A stretch of DNA of 64,000 nt, taken from positions 5,783,911 to 5,847,910 of the forward strand of contig NC_089317.1 of the NCBI RefSeq assembly GCF_036669915.1. The letters run 5' to 3'. Positions 1 to 10,640 of this stretch are shown in pieces; position 1 is the stretch's first letter, and each line of letters begins with the position of its first letter. A program made the translations under genes and the position numbers. Source of the stretch: Pocillopora verrucosa. Its lineage: Eukaryota; Cnidaria; Anthozoa; Scleractinia; Pocilloporidae. Under the pieces are notes generated by a model. The model saw only the letters and a list, made by a program, of their open reading frames with translations. It ran no database searches and was not told where the DNA came from.

Positions 1-270
1 GTAGAAGGATAGGATGAAGGCCTTTTCAAATTAAGCAAATTAGGCGCTCGGCCTGGTTTTGAACCAGGGAGGGTTGCCACGGGAAGTTGCTGCACAAAAT
101 TTGAAACGGCCTGCATGCTTTGGTCGCAGAGTTTGGCACCAATCATATTTAGAAAGATACACACTCTTTCATTTCAGGATCGATTTTCTCAGAAAATGTC
201 TGAGGGATGAAGCTCAAATTTGGCGAAGACATAGAGCAATATCTCAGAGATCAACAACCGTCACCAGTTA
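1..270 (-). pseudogene. decayed copy of the PLE-adjacent MSSPNL reading frame
   Basis: This is a copy of the reverse-strand frame that is open at 17,690-17,887 and 26,346-26,543. In those copies it starts MSSPNLSFI and contains the phrase AVSNFVQQLPVA. Here the frame is interrupted by small indels, for example near position 40 and around 160. In the other units the segment lies directly beside the PLE terminal repeat, so the window appears to begin exactly at a unit boundary. Function is unknown. It may be part of the mobile element or a host exon captured by it. Confidence 0.4.
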
Positions 271-1240
271 GGAAAGATTTTTAGGCATTAATTCCAGTTT
301 GAAGTAGGGGAGGTCGCGGCTGTCGGCCACTAAGTTGCAAGCCTTGTCTCCCTTCTCTCAACAGCCTTCGGCCAGAAGTAATTTGGTAAAAGACACTTCA
401 AACGGGCCAATGAAGGCTAAAAGAAATACCACAAATAAGTTGATTAACAGCTTATTTAACTTTATAGAGATATTCAGACCGAGATGTAATTTAAATTTGC
501 AATTTTCAGGGCTTTATTCATGACCCTCTAGATTTTGTTCGTCCTATGTCAGCAATTATTAACCACGAAAATATAGTGTGGTTGGCCCGTGGTAGCTCTA
601 AGAGCAGCGAGGAAAAAGTTTTTAAACAGGGAAAATACTACGAACCTGCTCTTTTTGAGCGGAATCATAAACTTTTTGGATTTATTCCACAAGGGCACTA
701 ATTCCCTTAAAAAATTCTAGAAATAAAAGGAAAAAAAATTCATGTTACTATCCCGTTTGATAGCACTAGTTATGCAAGTTAACGATAAGTATCGTAGGTG
801 GCACTTTATCAAAACTGTAATTTACAGAAAGCATTGCCACAGTGCTACATAGTTCTACATTGTTACGTTTTTCTGAGCTATTTCTTACTCTGACTTCATC
901 CTTTATATCAGTGAAACTAATATGCCATCATCGACTTTGGAAAATTAGTGAAAAGCTGTAGATTGTGGTGAATGTGGTGAATGATCCCATGTAACTGAAT
1001 GATCCTGAGTAACTATAAAGTGCTACGTGACGCCAATTCGGTAATGAGTTCTTAACCTAAAATCTTCCCTGTGGCGTTTAATATGAGGCTTCATTAATCA
1101 CTTCAGTGAGCCTACGTATAGCCGTAGCGTCCCCCGCAAGGTGAGACTGCAGAAAACCATGTAAGTTTATTTATTTATCAATTCAGTTTACTTTCTACGT
1201 GAGGTATGACAATAACCCAAGTATTCCAGAAAAAGGATAA
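271..1240. other. upstream region of array unit 1
   Basis: This region aligns by eye with 17,890-18,820 of unit 2 and 26,550-27,360 of unit 3. No coding frame is supported. It contains a dispersed repeat (about 340-720) whose homologue in reversed orientation also occurs at about 5,290-5,700 and 35,070-35,420. Confidence 0.5.
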
Positions 1241-1249
1241 TCAACCGCC

Positions 1250-1300
1250 TAAGGAGGTATAAATGCCAGCTTAAGACGACTGATGTGCGGTATAAAAAAC
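1250..1300 (+). promoter_or_regulatory. TATA-type promoter of FReD copy 1
   Basis: A TATAAA box lies at 1,291-1,296, about 115 bases before the start codon at 1,406. The same spacing (113-116) is kept in all four units. A second TATAAA-like box occurs about 35 bases upstream. The transcription start is inferred, not seen. Confidence 0.55.
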
Positions 1301-1887
1301 GCAGTAGTGACCCCCTCGTTAGCCCTTAAGACTTTGCGTTCGGTAATACTTTCCTTCAAAACTGTATCTGCGTCTAATAACCGGAGGAAGCCGGTGCATT
1401 GCCTAATGAGTTCTTTACGACTAGCTCCTAATTTACTGCTTGTGACTGTTTTTGCGTTGATCCAAACTTTAGCTTCAACGAGTGCCGCTGTGGTAGACCG
1501 CAAGAAGAGCACCGGTAGCTGCTGGAAAGAAGGTAAGATTCTCCCAGCAAAAATTGGTGATTATTTCTATGAGTATAGGAAATGCTTGAGGAAAACAGAA
1601 GCGACATTGGAGCGGCGTGCTGCGTTCTTTGAGGAAGCTAGAGAATCAAGGTTGCAAATTTTATATTGCAGAAGTTTGGTTTGAAACGGACAAACCGTGA
1701 TTTTCGGTATTGTATCAATCTCGTTTAATTTCTTGTTAAAATCTCCTTTGCCATATGCGAGAGAAAAGAGATAAATCGTATTTCGTAATTTCAATGTATT
1801 GGAGTGAGTTTGTTCTTTATACTTTGCAGAACTTTAGAGTCATCCTGTTACGCTAAGCCGTGGGCATTTTGAAGCGCCCGTCGATAC

Positions 1888-1918
1888 CTTGAGGGGGGAG
1901 GGGAGGGGAGGATTGGGA
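1888..1918 (+). other. G-rich tract with quadruplex potential, intron 1
   Basis: Four runs of three or more G are separated by single A or short spacers (GGGGGGAGGGGAGGGGAGG then ATTGGG). The tract is kept at the same place in intron 1 of all four units: about 19,856-19,880, 28,084-28,110 and 37,815-37,845. Confidence 0.6.
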
Positions 1919-2059
1919 GTGGCGGTGTTCTTCAGTAGCGGTATTTTGGCAAAGAAAATCGTAGATTGGGGGATCGAGATGGACTTTCACATCCTGCAAT
2001 GTTCGTTACTTGTGTTGTCCGTAAAGCTCTGGTACTAGAGAACTAAACTTTATTTCTTC

Positions 2060-2295
2060 TCTTGCGTGTTTCAAATTTGCCTTAAAATCAAGGCATTTTC
2101 CGCGTTGAAAAGCCTCATTGTGTCCGGAAAATAACGGGAAGGATATACGAATGGATTACTTCTTTACTGTTCCGTGTTAAGTGGAATTTGTTATCTATTC
2201 GTTGATCTTTCTCGATATTTTCCGGATAATGAGGCTTGTTTTCAAAGGCAGAAGAAGAAAATTGCTTGATTTAAGACAAATTTGAAACACGCAAG
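2060..2295. repeat. inverted duplication inside intron 1 of copy 1
   Basis: The stretch at about 2,063-2,160 is the reverse complement of the intron segment found once in units 2-4 (for example 20,050-20,146). It is followed by a diverged direct copy at about 2,185-2,291, so unit 1 has a hairpin-forming pair where the other units have one copy. Both arms share CTTGCGTGTTTCAAATTTG or its complement at the outer ends. Confidence 0.7.
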
Positions 2296-4369
2296 ACCCA
2301 AAATCGGCATTTAGAGGACAAACGTTAGAAATGTCGATTTTTGCGGTAAGCTGACAGAATTTGGACAGTGAGAACCATTGGATTATATCACATATTCAAA
2401 TGAGAGAGGGACCAGCGCGTGAAAGTAACACAGTATGTGAAAGGGAGGAAGAGGAAGTTTATCAAAAGGTGACATTTCGGGATACAGTACAATCGTTACT
2501 CTCATCCGACACTGCCTTAGCCTGAATTTCAAATTGAAATAGGAGCCCACTCATAATGGATTCTTTTTGGGAAATCTTAATGGGAATTTTTTCTACTTAA
2601 AAAACAAACATTCAATATTTAAACCAACATACATAAGCCATCTTTACCTCAACAGCTTATTATAAGAATTGCGCCGAGCTGTACAACTGCGGGCGGCCAA
2701 ACGAATCAGGCGGTGTTTACACAATCGACCCTGATGGTGAAGGTGCCTTCAAGGGGTTATTGTGACCAAACCACAGACGGCAGGAGGGTGGACCAGTGTT
2801 TTCAGAGAAGACTGGATCGGTTGCATGGATTTTAAACTGGGTTGGGCAGGACTACAAAAATGGCTTCCGGTGATTTCCTTAATGGAGAGTTTTGGATGGG
2901 ACTAGAGAAAGATCCATCGCCTGACGCAAAACGAGGACAGAAAACAGGCTTCGAGTTAGATCTGGGAGTAACTAGGACGCAAAACTGTCTACGATGAAAT
3001 TTTGGTGGTTTGGAGTCGGAGACAAGAAAGACCAGTATCAGGCTGTGTGAAACTCGGACAACAAATCAGGTGAGTCAATCTGCTTTCTCTCGGTAATCAT
3101 TATCTAGAACAGCACGAAGGCGAGGATTAGAAAAGCATTCAAATGTGTAATGTAGGTGACGGTTGTATTAAAAATTAATATTTACAGTAATGTGTGCGTG
3201 CTTCTCCTAAGAACTGATTTCTATCACACTTGCAATTGTCTCCGGGTAAACTTATCTATGGAAGCCGAGGGCTGAGGGAGATTTCACAGAGTCCTGCGTG
3301 GTTTGACAATTCATGCTATGATGCGAGAACAGAGTTCATTAATTGTGGATTACAGGCTATTTTTTATAAAAATCTGCAAGATAGTGTAAAAAATCCTTTT
3401 ATGAAAAGGAGGTGGACTCCAAACTCCGTGAAAAAATTTATATTGAGCTTGTTAAATTAACCACGACATTTAGCTTGAATAAATTATCGGAACGTTTTAC
3501 ATTTCAAAACAAAGGGGTAACGAACTTAAGTGATAGAAAGTTAGCTTGAACTTGAATTCCGAAAAGCAACAAAAAAAGATACGTGAAAGAATCCACGTCA
3601 GTTTCAAAGTTAAGGTTAGAATTCTTTGATGCGATTGGCTAATTTGTGAAAAGCAAGCGCTATGCGTGAAAACAAAATGGAGTACCAAGGGGGAGCTGGA
3701 GAGAAAAAAAATTTGATCTGAAATTTAAAACGTAAGGAATTTCACTTCTCTATGAGTTGAAAAAGTTTGAGAACGCTATATACTTAAGGAGCTTGGAAAC
3801 CAGGCCAAACTTTGAACTCGAGTTGATAAATGCAAAATATGCTGCAGATATTGGGTTATCCTATTGTTTCCTTACTCGGAACTGATTAGATCAAGTGACA
3901 CCACAAACCGTATAATATTAAGCCCAGCTTTAATAATTATTCGATCTAAAAGAAATACATTTATAATTCGCAATTAGAACAAACGCCAAATCAAGTCTTT
4001 ATCTGTAAACTGAATTCAAAAACTTCAATATAAACTTACGTCTGTGGCGGGTCGTTACAACAGTCTCACTTTACGGGTTAGCAGATTCTCCAGGTAAGCG
4101 GATTTAGAGACAGAAAAACGATAACAAAATAACTTCTTTCTCACTTCGATTCTGCTGAAAACTGACTTAAACATAATAATCTAACGCTTTTTAAATCAAT
4201 CTATTGAATTAATGTCAATCACGATTCTTGTCATCGAATAAATCTGTCAACACGAGGCAACGCCTATTTATTAAACGCAAACACCTATTACTTCACACGA
4301 TTTTGTATATGGACTGAATTCTCTCGGCCAATCAGAGTTTCCAATGTAAGTCAAATTTACAATAAAGAG

Positions 4370-4415
4370 TATTGTCATCATTATCATCATCATCATATCA
4401 TTATCATTATACTTT
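4370..4415 (+). repeat. ATC/ATT-rich microsatellite in intron 2
   Basis: A short TCA-type simple repeat just before the exon 3 acceptor, present with varying length in all units (about 21,742-21,780; 30,017-30,050; 39,747-39,782). Confidence 0.7.
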
Positions 4416-4827
4416 ATCACTATAATTGTTATAATTATTGGTGTTTTATCATTTCTATTAGAATGTGCGACTGTAAGCGATTCTCTCAGTGATCATAAAC
4501 GGTCCCCGTTGGTACCGGGACAAAGTTTACAAGCATTGTACCCATAAGTTTTTTGGAGGTTGGTGGTACATCAACAATACTAACTGTGCTGTTTCGTCAA
4601 ATCTCAATGGTGCTCATCATTGTAAAAAGAGAAAAAGGAACATGAACGAGACCGTGGGCGAGCGAAAGATTCACTGGGGTATGTTATCTGGCACTGATGC
4701 AAGTCAAACCAGTCCACTAACATCGGAAATGAAAATAAAACCTGTGGATTTACTTTTTAAGTGTTTTTAAAACACTTTATTGAACACATGTAATCGTTCA
4801 ATTGGCGTCTTAGTCGGTTTCTTGATT

Positions 4828-4833
4828 AATAAA
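4828..4833 (+). promoter_or_regulatory. AATAAA polyadenylation signal, copy 1
   Basis: AATAAA lies about 58 bases after the stop codon, conserved in position in all four FReD copies. Confidence 0.5.
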
Positions 4834-4889
4834 ACACGTTATTTCAGCCAAACTTGTCATTGAAGAATTACTTTAGTATTGTTTCTCTC

Positions 4890-5710
4890 CGTCTCGATTA
4901 GCTTCGCTATTTGTGGGTAGGGGTTGTTAGATTTGTATTTTAATTGCTAAAAAGAATAATTTTTTATATTTTTGTTTTGCTTTGTTATATGACTGTTAGG
5001 GTTGCGAAATTGATGAGACTATTAAACCATCTGTTACATAACGATGTGTGGCCCAAAATATTTCCGAAATATTTTGGGCCACTTTAAAGTTTAAAGTTCT
5101 TTCTTCAAACCAACCGATTTCCTCGATTCCTTACTGCGCACAAAGATTGGGGGCGAACTTTCGACGAGGCATAACCTCCAGTTGCTCCTAAAGATTTACT
5201 AAAATAATGACACCATCGAAAAGGGCTTCTCCTACTAGATGGGAAAGCCGCGTGTCATAAGGCTGCCTTTATCAGTTTATAAAGCCTAGAATAAGCGAAA
5301 GACAGCTTAGAAATTGGGAAAAAAACAACAGCGGGTTTGCAGAAGCCCTGTTACGCAGCATTTCGGGTAAACAAAGCTCTTCTGGGCAATTGGGTGACCG
5401 TCGGACTGGGAAACGTTTACAATCGATCTCAAGCCCAATCCCATGTAAGTTTTTGTGTGACCTCTCTCTCCCGGTGAGATCACAGGCAGACCACACTATG
5501 AGATTGTGGTTAATAACTGCAGATGTGAGGCGAGCGAAATCCATGAGGGTTATGAATAAAGCTCTGAAAATTACATATCTAAATTACACCTCGGTCTGAA
5601 TATCCCAATAAAGTTAGATAAAATATTTATCAACTCGTTTGTGGTATTTTTTCACCTTCATGGGCCGTTTTATTTGAAGAGTCTTTTTATTACGAAATTA
5701 CTTCCGCCAA
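4890..5710. repeat. insertion in unit 1 carrying a dispersed repeat
   Basis: Units 2-4 pass directly from the TTTGTTTCTCTAAA block to GTAATTTTGGAAGAATTTAC. Unit 1 has about 0.8 kb of extra DNA between the two. Its right half (about 5,290-5,700) resembles the reverse complement of 340-560, including the GGTTAATAA..., AATAAAGC and TCGGTCTGAATAT blocks. It is probably a non-autonomous mobile element. No coding frame is supported. Confidence 0.5.
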
Positions 5711-5934
5711 ATGTAATTTTGGAAGAATTTAAAGAAATGACGGATGATGTCATTTCTGTGATAATTAAGTTTCAAATCTTTAACAACTTTTCCCACCTCT
5801 AAAGTTCACCTTCACACAAAGCAAATACTCTTCTCTTCACGAGATTTTGCATATAGCAAAAAACTTTCATTTAAAAAGAATAAGAAACAACGTGGCGCCT
5901 GACTTTCATTGAAAAGTACGGTATTTTATTTGTT

Positions 5935-6255
5935 TTAAGCGCCCTGTGCGCTTATCAATTTTTTGGACCTTGAGAGCCGGGACGCTTATCCGATGTGGGC
6001 GCTTACTGCCCTTATTCGAGGCTAGGCGCCTCTTAAACTTTCACCACTTTTAGCAAGGAGTTAATTTATTTTGCAACTAAATGATACATGATAACAAAAG
6101 ATGACAATGTACCATATGGGAGTGAATTTATAGTTTGTGAGCCATTAAAGAAATTTTAATACTCCCCTGATGCATTTCAGTTTCCGCTTATTCGAAGCAC
6201 TGGGCGCTCATTAACTCTCTCCAGCGTTTATTCGGGGTAGCTGCTTACAAATGAT
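5935..6255. repeat. GGGCGCTTATTCG-type dispersed repeat
   Basis: The segment begins and ends with variants of GCGCTTATTCGAGG / GGCGTTTATTCGGGG and is shared, shortened, by units 2-4 (for example 22,350-22,580). The inverted or related termini suggest an old MITE-like insertion that predates duplication of the array. No protein is encoded. Confidence 0.45.
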
Positions 6256-6433
6256 ACCATTCTTGCGAAAAGCAAAATCATGATTTAGTAAAAAGTCTAA
6301 ATAAAAAAGCGTTTAATAGAAAATAAAAGAAGGCCGAAGAAAGCAGAAGACTACACAGATGGTGCGACATGGACGCAAACCGAAATCAGACGCGACTTCA
6401 GCCAATGAGAGATGCGATGGCACCTGAGAAACC

Positions 6434-6484
6434 TCCTATCAATCAATCAATCAATCAGTCAATCAATCAATCAATCAATTAATC
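6434..6484 (+). repeat. (AATC)n microsatellite
   Basis: About a dozen tetranucleotide repeats. The homologous site is about 22,766-22,800 in unit 2 and only two repeats in unit 4 (about 40,760). Confidence 0.85.
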
Positions 6485-6599
6485 ATCGTTTCCTTGGAGG
6501 AATTAAAAAACAATGGTTAAGCTTTAATCATCTCACCCTTCTGAAATTGTACTTACCAACATTTAATTTATTATCTTTAATATTTGATCCAAGAACTGA

Positions 6600-7136
6600 T
6601 CTACCCTAGGTGATAAAAACAGAGGGAAAGAAGGAAGAACCGAGAAATTTTTTTCTCAAATGAAATTTCTACATTTTTTACAGTATCGTCGCTACTAAAC
6701 CTTATCTAAAGCTGGAACTAAAGGTCTTTCCTCAGAAATTTGAAAAAAGGCGAAAATTTAAATTAATCTCACCTTCTGAAAAGCATTTTACTCGTGAGTT
6801 TAAATTTTAACAGGGAGAGTTTTTATCTTGTCCGAACTCTTGATCCAACCGCTCTTTGTGTTTAGATTTAGTTAAATCATTTCTAAAGCCGAGTTCCCTA
6901 CACGTTTTTTTGTCAACCTCTTTGAAAAATATTGGTTTGATGATTCGTATAGTTGAGTACAACATAAGTGCGTTGAAGATGCGTTGGCGATCGATGTACG
7001 AAGGCTTCTAGCTCATATTTGTGATTACATCGGAAGCCATGCAAAGGTCTTGTCCACCAGATAATACCAAAATGTTTTGAAAAAGTACTACAAGCTGACT
7101 TAAAAGTTTGCTAGAACGTTCACCGATCATCTGCCA
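6600..7136. other. non-coding stretch downstream of the reverse gene, unit 1
   Basis: This matches 22,900-23,400 and 40,890-41,410. In unit 4 the same strand is open after the stop of the 96-codon gene (41,089-41,412); here it is broken. It may be 3' untranslated or intronic sequence of that reverse-strand gene. Confidence 0.35.
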
Positions 7137-7426
7137 TTAGTGGACAATCTTCGCTCTTTGCTGATTTCTGAGACGATTGTTCCAGCTTTGTGCTTTTTTC
7201 AGATCCTCTTTTTGTTCTGCCATGAGCTTCTCCAGAAAAGCATACTCCACCCTCATTGTCTGATAACTCCAACTTAAGTCCTCCAGCCGCTGGACAATAT
7301 GGACGTACCAGTGGTTCTTTAGAGAGCTGTCACGGCGCGAGTTCAGGGTTGGAAACTCCGGTGGAGGGAGAACCATTTCTCGTTGTTTACAAATTGATGT
7401 GTTGAATTTACGCCATCGGTGGCCAT
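7137..7426 (-). pseudogene. short unknown reverse-strand gene, unit 1 copy (frameshifted)
   Basis: The best copy is at 41,419-41,709. The start codon sits in a strong context (GAAACCATGG) at 7,424-7,426. A two-base deletion around 7,375-7,380 puts the N-terminal 18 codons out of frame with the remainder, which is otherwise intact and contains the helical phrase VEYAFLEKLMAEQKEDL. The product is unknown; the heptad-like pattern suggests a short coiled coil. Confidence 0.4.
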
Positions 7427-7499
7427 GGTTTCCTATGAAGTAAGAATTCATAATAAGGCGACTTTTGCGAAGATTCTTGTTTGTCAATTTATGGTTTCT

Positions 7500-7585
7500 G
7501 TCAGTCAACTGACCAGCAAGATATTCAATCAGTCAGTAAGGTAGTCAGTTACTCTGTCAGTTAGTCAATCAGTCAGTCATTCTAC
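7500..7585 (+). repeat. degenerate CAGT/CAATCAGT tetranucleotide repeat
   Basis: GTCAGTCAACTG... and CAATCAGTCAGT... blocks of mixed four-base repeats, kept in all units (about 23,777-23,860; 31,115-31,197; 41,785-41,868). It is not a CRISPR array: there are no unique spacers. Confidence 0.7.
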
Positions 7586-7930
7586 ACGCGTTTCCCATGC
7601 GCGCGTCATAGCAGTGTTATTACGCATAAGGATTTTACTTCACTGTGACTGCAGCTTACATCTGTAATGAATTCGAAAGCATTCGCAAATAACATATTGA
7701 ATATCACTTCGTTATCCTGCAAAATTTTGGTAAAAGTTTCATGTGCATCAATACGATCCACTCAGAGAGCAATTGTCATGGATTCTTGAAGCTTTTGTGA
7801 AGCGTTTCGTAATTCATGGCTATAACTTTTAACTAGAACTTGCCAAGATGAAAACGTGTATTTATGTTGATTTGTTTGAGCCGATAACACACATAATCAA
7901 AGGATAATTGCCTCTAATTTAATTTGCCTT

Positions 7931-8176
7931 CTAATTTTGGCGCTTTGGATCGTTTTCAGCCGAATAATGCTTTCGAAACTTTGTTCTCCCATGATCTGGC
8001 TTAAAATGTCTACACTCGTTTGCAAAAACGTCGACACCTAAATAGCGTGATCCATAAACAATCAGACACATGGGCTTCATGAGAATACTCGCACAGTTAC
8101 ATAACAATTGAACAGTTCTTTTTACATTATTCATGAAATCTTTGTTTACAATAATTCTTTTCTTTACCACTTGCAA
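7931..8176 (-). other. conserved open frame of uncertain coding status
   Basis: The frame contains KPMCLIVYGSRYLG and ECRHFKPD and recurs at 42,943-43,131 in unit 4 with a few changes. It has no recognised domain. It could be an exon of the reverse-strand gene family in this array or chance conservation from recent duplication. Confidence 0.25.
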
Positions 8177-8199
8177 CCACTTGTGGTTCTTTAACCAAA

Positions 8200-9340
8200 G
8201 AGTTTTGGGGCAAAATCAGTACAGGGTTATCGAGAAATAATTATCAAGCCTTTCTGAATTTGCATTTTAATGTACCAGTCAGCGGTATTCCCGCCCAAAA
8301 CAATATTGAATTTGAACTAATCTGTCGAGGTAGATCCTCTTCAGGTATCAATGTTGTCATCGATAGTTCTAGTTTACTTTAGGCTTCTCATTTAAGAACA
8401 ATTATTATTTTTAACATATCCCGTACAGTATAAACATTTTCCCTTTGATTTTTCACCGACTTCTCTTCTACATGTTTGAGAGCAAATTTTCCAACATTAG
8501 AGAAATCTCATTTCACATGTTTTTTCTAGTAATTCAAGTGCACCTTATTGTCATTCTTTTCAACAAGTATGTTCCTGCAGCGAAGACGTCGAGACGAATT
8601 TGTCGAAATTAACATAAATATTCAAAATGAAAAAAATAAAAATAAAAGCTGGCGAATCGGGAAGTTTTGGTTGAGTTTTTTGATTTAGTGGCAGTTTGAT
8701 TTGGCACATGCTTTGGTTTTTCTTTTTGCAACCAAACAATAATGAACAAATATTCCTTAGCATAAACAATTTGGACGTTTCTGGGATAATGGCTTGAGTA
8801 AAACTACCTCCAACCAAAAATTTTGTACAAACTGGCTGATGCAACACTAGTTTTGTTGTAAATTAGCTCGAAGATTTTTATTCTAATTTTCCTTAAGCCC
8901 TTGGTTAAGGAAAATATACTAGCTTTCTTTCTCTGTTTTTTTAGCTCAAGCGAAGTGTCACGGGAAAATCAAAATAGCTACGGTTCAAATTATCATGTTC
9001 CCTACCTTGCTTGGACTTGTTTCGCGGCTCCTGTTCGCAGAAAAATAAATCTAAAAGGCAACAAAACTAAAACATCAAATTAAGTTCGTAATATCTTCAA
9101 AAAATTAGCACAAATAGGGATCGGTTCCAGAAGATGCTGCGCGTTTAAATGACTGTCATGAACAACTACTGTTATATTCAACCTACCATCACTGCTGAGA
9201 CATATTTAACCTGTTCTTCAGGAACAGATTTTAACGGCAATCCCACTGATCTAACTCGAGGAGTTTTAGACTTTGGTGTGACATACTGCGAGCGAGACAT
9301 GTTCAGTGAGGGAAAACTTGATGGAGATTGCATTTAGCAA
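8200..9340 (+). other. unit 3' block with exon-like frames
   Basis: Shared with about 32,110-33,150 (unit 3) and 44,090-45,220 (unit 4). A polypyrimidine-TTTTTTAG acceptor-like site near 8,943 precedes a short open frame. A second frame at 9,149-9,337 (NNYCYIQPTITAE..., three cysteines) differs between units 1 and 3 mainly at third codon positions. In unit 4 that frame has lost its ATG and gained a stop. No domain is recognised. Confidence 0.25.
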
Positions 9341-9584
9341 TCAACAAAGGACCCGTTGAAACATAATTTTAGGACTCAACCTCCTTTAGATATATCATGA
9401 TACCCGCGAGAATCGACAAAATTTATAGTTTCGAAAATTTGCTTTGCATATTTGGAATTCAAGGGCCTTGGATATTTAAAAGTTGCAAAATCAAGTGTAT
9501 ATTATCATGACAGGTATATAACTTTTACAGCTAAGATTGGGATTTATTCTAATCTTTGAGTTTGGCTTACTATTTTGACTGCTC

Positions 9585-9710
9585 TTGTGGCCAAATTGTT
9601 CCAAATCATCTGCTGTGTTTATTCTAGCATTTTCTTCACGTTGGGACATTTTTTTTCGGGCAGAGCTCACGTAAAGGGACGTTTTTCTTCGAAACATGCA
9701 TCGATATAAA
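9585..9710 (+). repeat. left 126-base direct repeat of the YR element
   Basis: Nearly identical to 14,751-14,875: both run from TTGTGGCCAAATTGTTCC to ATGCATCGATATAAA. It could be a terminal direct repeat of the element or a large duplication of target DNA. Confidence 0.85.
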
Positions 9711-10089
9711 GACAAACAGTATGTCTAGACATAATGTTTTTTATGTCGGGGCATGTTTATATGATAACCCGTTGGGAGGTTTGTACCAGGTACGAACAGT
9801 AACCAATCAGTATTAAGGGCGGAGTTTGCTTGTACCAGGTACGAACAGTAACCAATCGGTAGTAAGGGCGGAGTTTGCTATGTTAAAACCAGGAGAAATT
9901 CCTTGATTCGCCCTTCTATCCCTCGCCATTCGAACGTCAAGCCGCTCAAGAAATCTTTTCCCTCTCTTCGATAACACAGTCCAAAGTTTCAGGCAAGTTG
10001 AAAATTTCTGTATTCTCTATCTTGCCATTATTTTGTTGGTGTCCAATTTAATTGAATATTTCAAACCTCGCATTTAACATATCCTGTGC
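9711..10089 (+). other. 5' leader of the YR element
   Basis: Non-coding. It contains two 49-base tandem copies (9,782-9,830 and 9,831-9,879), each holding the palindrome GTACCAGGTAC followed by CGAACAGTAACCAATC. These may be promoter or terminal subrepeats. Confidence 0.6.
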
Positions 10090-10640
10090 ATGGCACCAAC
10101 ACGTGTACTTATCCTCGGTCACTCCTTTATCCATCGTTTGTTTCGTTTTCTTGTTGCTCATTTCGGTCGCGATTTCCTGGAGAATTTTAACTTGGGCGAC
10201 GAACCTTATTTTCAAATGGCACGGGATAGGGGGAAGGACAGTAGCAAAAACTAGGCAACTTGACCTCGGAGTCGTAAGATCATTTGCTCCCGATATTGTC
10301 ATTTTGCAGCTTGGCACGAACGACCTAACGGCGTTATCTGCCGTAGAAACGGGGTCCGCTATAGAGGATCTCGTTCGTTTGTTATACGATTCTTACAGCG
10401 TTAAAAGAATTTGTGTTTGCCAAACCATTTATCGCGAGAACGCGCCTCTGTTTAATAACAAAGCAAACACTTTATCCAAATACCTTAGAGTGGTTTTGGA
10501 ACCTATTCCATATGCTTGTTACTGGAACACAGGGGTTTTTGGAACAGCAAATCTCGTTTCCTTCACCGTGATGGTGTCCACCTTAATAATTTAGGTCATT
10601 TTAAACTCTACCGCAGTTTGAGGGGAGCCATTTTAGGATG
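10090..10640 (+). pseudogene. SGNH/GDSL-type hydrolase of the YR element (two frameshifts)
   Basis: Catalytic blocks are visible in three frames. Block I is VLILGHSF just after the ATG at 10,090; block III is GTND at 10,313-10,324; block V is DGVHL from 10,570. A glycine block (GIGGRTV) lies near 10,215. The frame changes around 10,200 and again around 10,520, so the protein is broken, but the Ser, Gly, Asn and Asp-x-x-His residues expected for the family are all encoded. Known relatives are hydrolases carried by some Ngaro/DIRS and CR1 elements, with unknown role in transposition. Confidence 0.7.
10583..10627 (+). repeat. 45-base direct repeat, first copy (hydrolase 3' end)
   Basis: Identical by eye to 11,664-11,708. 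Here it belongs naturally to the hydrolase C-terminus (HLNNLGHFKLYRSL in frame). Confidence 0.85.

Larger units (their letters stand above)
1406..4770 (+). pseudogene. fibrinogen-related secreted protein, copy 1 (broken)
   Basis: Exon 1 (1,406-1,532) is intact and encodes a signal peptide (MSSLRLAPNLLLV...) ending ASTSAA. Exon 2 (2,656-3,069) should be 390 nt as in the other three copies but is 414 nt. It carries about 20 scattered extra bases and almost no deletions, which destroys the fibrinogen domain frame. Exon 3 (4,462-4,770) has further indels near 4,490-4,530, and its stop is displaced from TGT TAA to TGTTTTTAA. Splice sites GTAAGA, CAG/GTGAGT and TATTAG are kept. The domain was recognised from GGGWTVFQRR-type, NGEFW and SSNLNG motifs seen in copies 2-4. 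It is non-functional as written. Whether this is true decay or sequence error in an unpolished assembly cannot be decided here. Confidence 0.8.

Noticed and set aside
1283..1684. 133-codon ORF starting before FReD exon 1
   Set aside because: Its start lies in the TATA box region (MCGIKN is the TATA sequence translated) and it reads through the conserved exon 1 donor into intron 1. The start at 1,406 fits the signal peptide.
7500..7585. Possible CRISPR-like repeat array
   Set aside because: The repeats are four-base CAGT/CAAT words without unique spacers of regular length, in a eukaryotic sequence.
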